A DNA stretch of 21,261 bases. Origin: Azolla pinnata (taxonomy: Eukaryota > Streptophyta > Polypodiopsida > Salviniales > Salviniaceae). The first letter of the stretch is position 1; each line of letters starts with the position of its first letter. The notes under the pieces are model-generated. The model did not search any database. It was given only the letters and a program-made list of their open reading frames with translations, and was not told the DNA's origin. A program made the position numbers and the translations under genes. Positions 9,253-17,943 of the stretch are shown one piece after another. The stretch spans positions 1-21,261 of the forward strand of contig JBBBWG010010901.1 of assembly GCA_037176905.1 (NCBI GenBank). Reading direction: 5' to 3'.

Positions 9253-9262
9253 GTATTTATAG
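9253..9262 (-). promoter_or_regulatory. TATA box-like site before the accessory region
   Basis: CTATAAATAC on the minus strand (TATAAATA at 9261-9254) matches the plant TATA consensus and lies about 62 bases upstream of the ATG at 9192. A start 25-35 bases downstream would give a short leader. This fits a separate promoter for the accessory region, but no transcript is known; inference. Confidence 0.4.
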
Positions 9263-10150
9263 TCTTCGGCTCGGCATTTTAATCTTCTAAAAAAACCGTA
9301 TTATTGTGATTAATAGCGTGCGCCGCCCGTCCTTTGCTAATTATGGTGTGATGCCACGAAAAGTAATAATAGCTCTCTGTCGGCCACGTTGCTTTTGCGT
9401 TTCTCAGATTGCCATACCAAGAAATGATTGCTTTTCGTCGCTAGTTCTCGGAAAAGCAACTGAGAAATTACTGGTTTTAACACCTGCGACCCTGCGTCGA
9501 CTGTCCACACGTGCGACAATTATTCCTATTGATTGTAGTACGAGCTTGTTAAATGCACCGAATCCCATGGTACTGCCAACCAAATCTCGCGAAAATTCAC
9601 CGAATCTCTCCCGAATCTTGCCAAAAACAATTTCGGCCGAAATTCTGGAATTTCGTTCCACGCCTTTCCGAAATTCGTACTTTCCGGAATTCTCCGGAAT
9701 TTCCTTTTCGCACCTTTCCGGAATTCACGGGAATTCGCTTCCCCGTCGTACTTTCTGGACTTCATTTGCACGGCTGCCCTCCTTCGACCACACTTGTTTC
9801 TTCTTACTCCATGACCCACTACTGTACCTTTCGAAATATCCGACTCGAATCCCTCGGAGCCTGACTCAAGCCCATCTGAGTCGATGTTTCTACTGTCTCT
9901 CCCAGCCTGATACGATCGCGTCGCCACTTCCATCACCTAATGGAAGGCATACTACGGCGGGTCCTCCGTCGTACTTATTGTCCATTCAGCCTAGTACGAC
10001 CTGGTTGGATCCCTACCATAGAAGTATTGTTGCTTTACTTCGTGTCCATGGCTGAGACCCCTTTTGAAGCCTCACCGGAACCGTCCTTGGGAAGAAAGGG
10101 TTGGGCGGCACCTTTCCGTAATATGGTTTTAGGAGAAATCCGTTCGCCCA
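9263..10150 (-). other. Spacer between integrase and accessory region
   Basis: The part near 10150-10040 is probably the tail of the pol polyprotein. The remainder lacks any recognisable domain; minus-strand open frames here (for example 9526-9936) are Arg/Glu-rich and unassigned. It contains the GGAATTC-rich cluster at 9640-9745 and the TATA-like site near 9257. Confidence 0.45.
9640..9745. repeat. GGAATTC / TTCCGGAA motif cluster
   Basis: Within about 105 bp there are repeated GGAATT, GAATTC and CCGGAATT strings, including two perfect TTCCGGAA sites at 9682-9689 and 9716-9723. TTCnnGAA is the tail-to-tail arrangement of heat-shock element half-sites. Because GGAATTCC is self-complementary, the cluster can also fold on itself. 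The cluster is directly visible; the heat-shock reading is speculative. Confidence 0.5.
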
Positions 10151-11342
10151 TTGAGGTAGTACTTCCCTGGAAAGAGTGCCAAGCTAGTACGTGTCACTCT
10201 CCTCATTCACGATCCAATATGGTCCCGTCCATCGTAACCGTAAGTTTCTGGGCATAAGGCTGGAACGGGACTGGAAGAGTAGCACGACTTTGCCTTTTCC
10301 GAAGCACAATTCATTCCGTTTCCAGTGGCGGTCTACGAATGCCTTCCATAGCCGCTGTTCATGTTCCAATGCCTGCATACTCTAGATTCGCTCCTCCTCG
10401 AGTCGTAATAACTGCACCACCCATGCATGTTCGGATTCCAACTCATTTAGCTTGCGCTCCATCTGAATCCGTAGGCTTGGAACGATGAACTCTAATGGCA
10501 TGACGGCTTCCAAGCCGAATGCCATTCGAAATCGACCTTATACTAGTTTTATAACTAGTCCGGTATCCCCATAATGCGGAGTGCAACTTACAGTCCCAGT
10601 CCGTCCGATTTGCTTCCACGATTTTCCTTAATATATTATGCAGGGTCTTGTTCGTACTCTTCGCTAGGCCGTTTCCCTGTGGATAGTACACCGTACTCCG
10701 ACCATGGACCACTGCATAGTGCTGCGTGAGGTCGCGCACTATGTCGTTGACGAAATGCGTCCCTTGGTTGCTCACTAGCTCAATGGGGCATCCATATTGA
10801 CACCATATTATATACTCGTACAAAAATTTGGCAGTGCACAAAGCTCTATTGTCCCGTAAAGCTTTTGCCTCCACCCACTTTGTGTAGTAATCCATTACAA
10901 CGAGTATATATCAATTACCTGTTTGGGCCGCTACAGGGTGAAATGGGCCAACAAAGTCGAGGCCCCATTTCTGAAAGGGTTCGAGCGGTAGAATGAGTTG
11001 ATGCTTCCTGAGGTTGACCCGTTCTTTGGCATACGTCGCACTCCTTTGCGAACAGGTGTGTAGCCCGCAACACTATTGGCCACCATAGCCCGCTTTGCCA
11101 AACCTTCCGTGCCGTAATATCGCTTGCATAATGCCCACCGGCCACACCACTGTGGCATTCCCGCTGCACATCTCTTGCTCATCCTTTCGTACCACCTGTC
11201 TCTTGACTCTATCTGCGGATTTGTGGTACAAACTGCCATTCATCAGACTAAAGGCTCGGCTGCGTACTCCCAGCCGTTTCCGTTCCGCTTTCAACAATTC
11301 TTCGGGAACAATGTCGTGACTCAAAAAATATACGATATCCAT
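10150..11342 (-). pseudogene. Integrase region of the gypsy element
   Basis: Three integrase parts are visible in element order. The zinc-binding part (about 11170-11030) carries HYASDITARKVWQSGLWWP and CDVCQRTGQ. The catalytic-core part (10895-10443) carries [42 protein letters not shown] and [11 protein letters not shown]. The GPY/F part (about 10240-10170) carries LRLRWTGPYWIVNEE. The wording matches plant Ty3/gypsy integrases closely. No chromodomain is recognised after GPY/F. Fossil, broken. Confidence 0.88.
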
Positions 11343-11344
11343 GG

Positions 11345-11640
11345 ACTATATCGAACTCGTACTCTTGTAAGAGCAGAGTCCACCGAGCCAGCTTGCTGGT
11401 TAGCGATGATTTAGACACCAGGTACACCAGTTGTAGATCATTCCAAGAGCCTCTTGCCCTGTTGTCGAATAATTCTTTTCCGCCTTTGACAATCGTCGGC
11501 TAACGTAGTATACTGGTCGAAACTAGTTCTTTTCGTACTTCTACATCAATACGTTGTCGATTGCTATGTCTAATGCGTCCACAAACACATGGAACTCCCG
11601 CTCCCAATCCGGGGGTTGCACTACTAGAGCTCATTGTTGT
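11345..11640 (-). pseudogene. RNase H region of the gypsy element
   Basis: Minus-strand translation shows PPDWEREFHVFVDAL (about 11620-11575) and RPVYYVSRRLSKAEKNYST (about 11515-11455), both typical of the gypsy RNase H that follows RT. Only one RNase H is seen between RT and integrase, which argues against lineages with a second RNase H such as Tat. Broken. Confidence 0.75.
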
Positions 11641-11789
11641 CCAGAGATTGTACGTTAGTGATCTATAAGTGTATAGAGTCTAATCGAAGGCTGCAAAAGC
11701 CTTTTCTTCCACCTCGGTCCACGTGAACAGTTCCCTATGAACCGCCGCGTGAAGGGGCGTGAGAAAATTTGCGAAATGGCGAATCATCC

Positions 11790-12720
11790 GACTGTGCCAC
11801 CGAATCTACCCCAAGAATCGACTGAGCGCCTTGGCGTTGTGTGGCGTCGTAGCTTCAAGGATAGCTTTGACCTTGTCGGGGTCCATTGCAATGCCGTCCT
11901 TGCTAACAATGTGCCCAAGCAGTATCCCACTGGTTACTGCAAAGGCACATTTCGCCGGATTCAGGCTTTGTCTCGCTTCCCGACAGTTCTTAAGGCATAA
12001 CTCAACATGTTGCAAGTGCGCCTTACACGTTCCAAAGAGTGCAAAATCGTCTAGGAACACTTGCATAAATCCAGGGATGTATTCTTCAAATATTTCCATG
12101 ATTATCCTCTGGAATGTAGTTGGGGCCGTCTTTAGTCCGAACATCATGACGACTGCCACAAAGACGTCCCATTATGTGACGAAAGCAGTTTTTTCCTGGT
12201 CCTCTTCGGCCATCCGAATCTAGTTATATCCACTAAATCCGTCCAGAAAGTTGTACGTCTCGTGCCCAGCTACTGTGTCGAGTACACCATCCATAAATGG
12301 TAGGGGAAAAGCGTCTGTGATGGTTGTTGCGTTCAATTTCCGATAATCGACGCAGACCCGCAGCTTACCGTTTTTCTTCGGCACCACCACGATCGAGCTT
12401 ACTGCCATGTTGCCCTTTTGACTGGCCTGATAAAGCCGACCCAAAGGAGCTTGTCGATCTCCTCTTTGACTCTTGCCACGTAATTCGGGTTCTGCCGATA
12501 CCGCCATTGCTTCACTAGAATTGCATCCTTTGCCAGGTTTATCTTGTGATGATAAAACTCTGGATTAAGCCCCTTCATGTCCTCATAGGACCATGCAAAC
12601 ACGTCCTTGTATACCCTGAGGGCATTGGCCAATTGTTCCTTAAATTCCGTGTTCAGCTCCTTGGCCACCAACACATTTCGCAGTTCATTTGCCGTTCCTA
12701 GATTGAGCTCCTCGAGTTTA
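11790..12720 (-). pseudogene. Reverse transcriptase region of the gypsy element
   Basis: Clear Ty3/gypsy RT blocks occur in order on the minus strand. YRQNPNYVARVKEEIDKLL and VGFIRPV come first (about 12500-12420). Then SSIVVVPKKNGKLRVCVDYR and TYNFLDGFSGYN follow (12407-12220). FGLKTAPTTFQRIIMEIF, FMQVFLDDFALFG and LNPAKCAFAVTSGILLGHIV come last (12140-11900). FLDD is the catalytic-block form common in gypsy RT. Broken, but the most readable part of the element. Confidence 0.9.
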
Positions 12721-12939
12721 GTTGGCCGAATTTGTTGGGACACCGCCAACTCCCGTTCCAAGGCTTCCCTGGCCCTACCGAGTTCGACGACTGCCGCATC
12801 AACAGAATACTGATACGGCTCCGCTTCCTTCACGACATCTATCTCGTACAGAGGCACCAGGGTTGGATTCTCTTGAAGGAAGGTATCAGCTTCCTCCCCG
12901 TTATGCCCTCCAGCATACTTACGCTTTCGGCGTACAATG

Positions 12940-13400
12940 GAGGCGTGACCTTGTCCGGTGCACAACCCTTCGTCATGTGTATCCGGATCTTTCTTCCAGC
13001 TCGCCGGAATGTCCGCACGTTCTTTGGCCAGTCATGCTTCATTCGGCTTGTGCGTAACCATGGTCGCCACATGAGGATGGGGTAAGTATCCTGATATGGC
13101 AAGTCCATGATTACCACGGAAAAATTGTGAATACGTCCCATTGCACAACCATTTCCAAGTCCGGAATCATTCCGATTGGCCTAACCGAGCTACCATCTGC
13201 CATGCACAGCCAAAACGTACATGGCTCTCACTGTGTGATCCCCAATTGCCGACATGTGGCCATAATGATCACGTTGACGCTAGATCCACCATCAATCGAA
13301 ATGCCTGCGATTCTTTGCCCGCCTACGATGGCCTCCATGTTCGGGCACTCGTAGTCCATTACATGCTGATCGATGTCCGTGAGTCATACTGCAGTTGTCG
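12940..13400 (-). pseudogene. Aspartic protease region of the gypsy element
   Basis: Between gag and RT the minus strand encodes AGISIDGGSSVNVIMAT (about 13313-13266). This resembles the retroviral-type aspartic protease active-site segment, here with IDGGSS. It is followed about 50-60 codons later by a conserved-looking YQDTYPILMWRPWL segment. The position is as expected. Broken. Confidence 0.65.
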
Positions 13401-13734
13401 ATGTCCTTGCCATTCATTCCAATGTACGATGTATCCCTTCACGGAAGCTTGGCACGAATCACAGCAACTGCTCTAGCGTCATTGTGATTTGTACCCCTGC
13501 CATATGCAATATGTCCGGCTCCATTTCGCGGCCTGAAGTGCCCCTGGATTCCAGATTCATCTGCTCGCCGCTTGTCGTACCCTTGTGTGACTTGGGCCTG
13601 AATCTCGGCGGCTTGTTTTGCGTTTGCCACTTCGACCCAATGTTGCGCCTGCTCGCGGAACCTATATTGTTCCGTCCATTGGTCCGTCCGAGTGCGACTT
13701 CGAGTTGTCACCAGCTGTACGGCTGGCGTAAGTA

Positions 13735-15170
13735 GGCTTACGGTCGGGCCTTTGCTCGTCGATGCTTACCCTTGGTTTGACGCCTGGTCGGCAGGGGGGT
13801 GTGGGCAGTCCTGCGCGAAGTGCCCGGGTTGACAACAACGGAAGTAAAGCTGGTCCTTTTCCGGCTTCCGTTGGTCCCACCTCCTGTTGCCCTGTGGCCT
13901 AGACAGACCAACCTCTTGTCGTTGGTCGACCTCTTCCTGTTGGAATTGAGTATGTTGGAACTGGGGCCGACCGCTGCGTTGGAACGACCATCCGCCACGG
14001 TTGCCGTTGTTGAACCGGTTGTGATTTCTTTGTCCCCGATTCTAGACTGGTACCACTTCAACGGCCTCAACCGCTGGTGCGTTTTTCTGTGCCAGCAGGT
14101 TGTATTCGCCGTCGCCGTTGTATGCGTCCGTGCTTGGCACAAAGCGCAACGCCGCATGCACTCCACGTTGGAATGTCCAAATTGTAAGCATAGTGTGCAC
14201 TGTACCGCCTGCTGGAAGGCCCTTTCCTCTGCATTCGGGGGAGGTGCGAGAGCGCGAAATTGGGACAACCCAAGTCCCAACTACTAGTGATCCAAGTTCA
14301 GCGCCCTATTGACGATATCTCTTAGGGTCACCGTGGAAGAATCAATCAAGGCGAAAGAAGACTGTAGAGGTTCCCTTAGTGCCTTCCGAAACTGTCGTTT
14401 CTGGATGTCCTCTGCTAGAGGCGCATCCAGCATGGCTTGCACTGCAAGAAATCATAGCAAAGATTCTGCTACTGACTCCCCCGCTTGCTGCTATAGCAAA
14501 TAGTACTCTTTTAGCACTTCCATCGGGTTGATCTTCACTTGGAAGAGCTCCTGGAACTTGTCCACAAGTTCTTGGAACCTTGTGAACATGCTGATATCTT
14601 GCTGGGCATACCAGCGTGCAGCCTGCCCATCCAAGGACAACTAAAACTCCACGATCATGGATTGCTCCCATTCCTTCGGAGTCAATCCATACATCCCGTG
14701 ATCCACGGCCCAAATAGGCCGGAATTGCTTGACATGTGCCACCGCATCCGGGTGATTAGAATATTTCGGTCGATAAGCGTACGGCATGATGTCGTCTGCG
14801 GTCTTCCGACGCCGAATCATGGGTATGATAAAAACGCTGGTTCCGAGTCACCACTGAGTCCCGAGTATGACATCCACCGTCCGGTTAGATAGCCTTCGTC
14901 GCTGTCACTAACAATGTATGGCGCCCAGTCCGTAGATTATGGTTCGATACTAGCGTAGCTTTCCGCCGACCCGCCTAGTACGTTTTTTGCCGTGGCTTGT
15001 GTGCCAGTCGAAAACGTCGGGTCCTGGGAGATAATGCTTGCGGCCGCCCGCAAGGTGTTCGTTCCAGCGAACGTAACTCCGGCCCTCTGAACGGTAGATT
15101 GTCGTGACGGTTGAGTGACGTTAGTGTGGGCCGCTGCACTGTTGGTCTGGGAAGCTAATGCTCGCGCCAA
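13735..15170 (-). pseudogene. Gag region of the gypsy element
   Basis: The minus strand shows a capsid-type segment of the retrotransposon gag family (PF03732-like), with GLTPKEWEQSMIVEF and WYAQQDISMFTRFQELVDKF (about 14690-14540). Further on, a canonical CX2CX4HX4C zinc knuckle, CTLCLQFGHSNVEC, lies at about 14199-14158, and a second knuckle-like CCQPGHFAQDC lies near 13840-13810. The N-terminal limit is uncertain. Broken fossil. Confidence 0.75.
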
Positions 15171-15254
15171 AGATCTTGTGATTCTCCTACAATCTAATGT
15201 CGGTTCGTCCCGAGACGTGATCCATTCGCTATTCCTCGGCTTGAAATCCGTTTC

Positions 15255-15272
15255 AAGTCGTCGTGGTCGCCA
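15255..15272 (-). other. Primer binding site-like sequence
   Basis: Six bases inside the 5' LTR edge, the minus strand reads TGGCGACCACGACGACTT. It begins with TGG, complementary to the CCA end of tRNAs, as expected for an LTR element primer site. The tRNA could not be identified with certainty. Confidence 0.6.
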
Positions 15273-15278
15273 AAAGAG

Positions 15279-15670
15279 TGTTAGCCCTTTGGATGAAGAA
15301 CTAAGACTAGGTCGTAGTTAAATAAGAATGGTAGTACAATCGAAAATTCGGATAGTACGATCGTAGTTTCCGACTAAGACACAACACCAAGAAAGATAGA
15401 GACATCACAAGATAGTGGACGCAAAGCTCCTTGTATTGCTATTAATTCTCAGACTTAATTTCTTTAATCTCCGGACTCTGATACAAGTAAGCCCCATGGC
15501 TTTATATACAAGCTTGGTACCCTTTCGGACTCCAAGATGTCATATAACATCACGTCGGTTCGGATCTCCCTGTGGATTTTTTCGAATATTCCGACTGTCT
15601 TATTTCCTTAATTTTCATAATATTACGAATTTACAACTTATGTCGTAGTTTCGCAATATTCCGGCCAACA
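15279..15670 (-). repeat. 5' LTR of the nested gypsy element
   Basis: 392 bp matching 6113-6503 along its whole length. In element sense it starts TGTTGGCCGG and ends GGGCTAACA. A conserved TATATAAA-like stretch on the minus strand (plus TTTATATA at about 15502-15509) could be the LTR promoter. Confidence 0.92.
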
Positions 15671-15675
15671 GCATC
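15671..15675. repeat. Target site duplication, right copy (GCATC)
   Basis: Exact match to 6108-6112, directly after the LTR terminus CCAACA at 15670. Confidence 0.9.
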
Positions 15676-16011
15676 TATTCGTGAAAGAATGCAATTCTTG
15701 CCAAGGTACCGAGCAACCACTAGAATCGGCACGAAGGTCACATCAACTTGTGCTACCACTTGATCCTTTCAAAAAATAGGGCCTCGATTTCGTACGCCCA
15801 TTCAAACCTACATTAGCCCAAACAAGAAACCAATATATACTCGTCATAACTGATTATGGCATGAAGTGAATGGAGGTGAAGGCTATGTTCAACGGGGCCA
15901 TATTGGATTCTCCATGAGGAGAATGACTTGTACAAACCTGGTACACTTTCCGAGGAGGTACTACCCTAATGGTCAAATGGGTTTCGACTGAAGCTATGTT
16001 ATTAAAAGTTA
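15676..16011 (+). mobile_element. Right flank of older gypsy integrase fossil
   Basis: Plus-strand frames contain integrase pieces of a Ty3/gypsy copy different from the two others. A CNSCQ-type zinc-binding end (about 15691) is followed by PLDPFKK, GLDFVRPFKPT and NQYILVITDYGMK (about 15755-15865). Then comes a GPY/F piece, TGPYWILHEENDLYKPGTLS (about 15896-15955). It continues from the left flank at 6045-6112, so the 9.56-kb element sits inside it. Its GPY/F is clearly related to that of the inserted element (compare 10150-10240). Broken. Confidence 0.8.
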
Positions 16012-16012
16012 C

Positions 16013-16032
16013 TACCCTAAACCCTAAACCCC
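16013..16032 (-). promoter_or_regulatory. Telo-box-like CCCTAAACCCTAAACCC
   Basis: Two and a half telomere-type heptamers sit just after the gypsy fossil. In plants AAACCCTAA is a known promoter element (telo-box), but no gene starts nearby, so it may be a stray telomere-like insertion. Confidence 0.4.
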
Positions 16033-17640
16033 CAAACAGAAGGTCCCAGCGTGAAGTCACGGCCACAACGTCGAAATAAGGAGTAAAGGTACCCCTATAG
16101 CTGAGATCCGAGGAGGTCATATTAGGTCAATTAGTAAGTACAAGAGAGATCTCGCTATAGCAATACCGGAAGGACCAAAAGCGACTGTACCAGGCTGAGT
16201 ACGATAGTAGATATGACAACTCAGATGGACATGAATCGGGCTTTCTTAGAACCAAGTCCTAATTCGCTTTAGTATGGATGTTCCATAGAGGGAAAATGGA
16301 GGAACATGGAGCCAACATTTTTGCTCATTGTCTCATTTGTTCACATTATTTGTTAGTAATATATTGTATATTGATCTACAACATCTTGAAATTAGGTTTT
16401 CTTATAAGAACAAAGGAAAAGTCAAGGCTAGTTTCTTCTTTGCTATGACATCATGTCTAACATTGATTTCTAAATGTTTCAATTCAAATGGTTTTACCGA
16501 GTTTCTCAACGCATGTTTTATATGTGATGGGGCAAAGCTTGCTTTTCATATCGGTCCACTCAACATTCTTATCAAAAGCAAGAAAGAAATGAGACCTTTC
16601 AAATGTTGATGTTTGATAAAAACATAATCCATTGTTCTTCCTCTTGGCCCTCGTCTCGGATCCATTACAAATAATGTTATTTTTTTGAGAAGCATCTTGT
16701 ATACTTTCTGGCCAATTCAACATGTTAGACAACAAATACGTTGCTGCCTACCACACCACAATATCTTCAACATTCTTATTGAGATTAACAATGTATATGT
16801 ATGATGTTCCCTTGATCCCTTTCAGTCCTATATTATTCTGTTCACATAAATTTTGCATGTGTAATAGAAACTTCTGTTGGGCATTAAAATGAATTAGTTA
16901 TACCTTAAGTATGGTTAAAGAAATTATACTTATCATCAACCTGACTCTATTCTTACCACAGCTATGCTGAACCAAAGTCAATAAGCTAGAAGCTTGGAAT
17001 GTCTATGTATATATAAATGATCAACCACCTACAAGAATATCGAAGCTTTGCTTGAAACAAATGATCCTCCTATTGTGATCGATTTTAAAACCTTAAATGT
17101 GCTTTTGTAACCCAAACCTGGGCTCTCCAACAAAATTGAAGGTGCTTCATGTGAGTGGTTCTATGTTAGTGAACTCCTTATATTGATGTATGTTTGTATG
17201 CATGTGTGTGTACTGTGTGAAAGCATGGATTTATCAATGAATGGAATGCATATATACTGATGTCTATCTTGTATATTGGATGTACATATAATGTCTATGA
17301 GTTGTATATGTTTGAGAGTTTGTATATTGTTAAGCGTTTGTGCCTGAAACATACATGCATGTATGCTTGGAGATACGTATGAGACATCTGCAATGGGAAT
17401 AATAAGTGCTGGGATTTCGGTACATTAAGAGTCAAACTAACAATAAAAAAAGGAATAAATATTAAATGCACGAAAAGTCAACTATGGAATACTTGTTCCC
17501 TATAATCTATTATATATATAACAGTAATAAGGAAGATTTGGTGTTATAATTACAACGAGAAATCGAAGGCAACGCATACAAGACCATTCAGAAATTCAAG
17601 CAGTTGCAAAACAAAAAGTCAAACCTCCTATCGGAACACT
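16033..17640. other. AT-rich intergenic region
   Basis: No gene is supported. The open frames at 16328-16609 (plus) and 16484-16735 (minus) overlap each other, have AT-driven composition and show no recognisable motif. Small features include an imperfect inverted repeat around 16277-16306 (ATGTTCC...GGAACAT), a TG-rich stretch at 17190-17225 and a TATATATATA run at 17509-17519. The last few hundred bases probably belong to the promoter of the J-domain gene. Confidence 0.5.
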
Positions 17641-17943
17641 TTATTAGGATATATATATGTGTGTACCAACAAAATGACATTGTTTGAAGTGGGAATCACC
17701 ATTCCAAGCGAAATACAGCGTCCAGACCTCATTCCCTTCTTCTTCGTCGTCGTTTTCTTGCAGGCCGTCTTCTTCTTCTTCTTCTTCTTCTTGTACTAGG
17801 TCTGTATTTCTTCTTCCTTGATTATACTGTTTCTTCTTCATTAAGGTCTGCTGATCTCCTTGAACCCTTCCAAATGATCTGAGACACACAGTTAGACACA
17901 TAGACAGTAGTGATCACAGGGCGTAAGAAATACATAGGCAGCC
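17641..17943 (+). promoter_or_regulatory. Putative promoter and leader of J-domain gene
   Basis: A TATATATATG run at 17650-17659 could serve as TATA box, giving a leader of about 260 bases. The leader carries a (CTT)n microsatellite at about 17768-17792, as is common in plant 5' untranslated regions. The start codon context, GCAGCCATGG at 17938-17947, is strong. The transcription start is not known. Confidence 0.35.

Larger units (their letters stand above)
6113..15670 (-). mobile_element. Nested Ty3/gypsy LTR retroelement, 9.56 kb
   Basis: A structurally whole LTR element lies on the minus strand, bounded by paired LTRs and a GCATC target duplication. Read in its own sense: 5' LTR, PBS-like site, gag, aspartic protease, RT, RNase H, integrase with GPY/F module, a long accessory coding region, 3' LTR. 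The pol order (RT-RH-INT) makes it Ty3/gypsy; no chromodomain was recognised after GPY/F. The two LTRs differ at roughly 40 of about 392 sites by hand alignment (about 10%), which suggests an insertion a few million years old. The coding parts are broken at many places (well over ten), so this is a fossil. The exact lineage is not assigned. Confidence 0.92.

Noticed and set aside
9306-10055. Plus-strand 249-codon frame
   Set aside because: Composition is Pro/Ser/Arg/Phe-biased by the GGAATTC cluster and antisense pol sequence; no domain is recognisable.
16328-16735. Small gene in the AT-rich spacer
   Set aside because: Overlapping frames on both strands, no motif, and no coding-like codon bias.
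17644-17901. Minus-strand 85-codon frame with a poly-Glu run
   Set aside because: The Glu run is only the (CTT)n microsatellite read backwards in the presumed leader of the J-domain gene.
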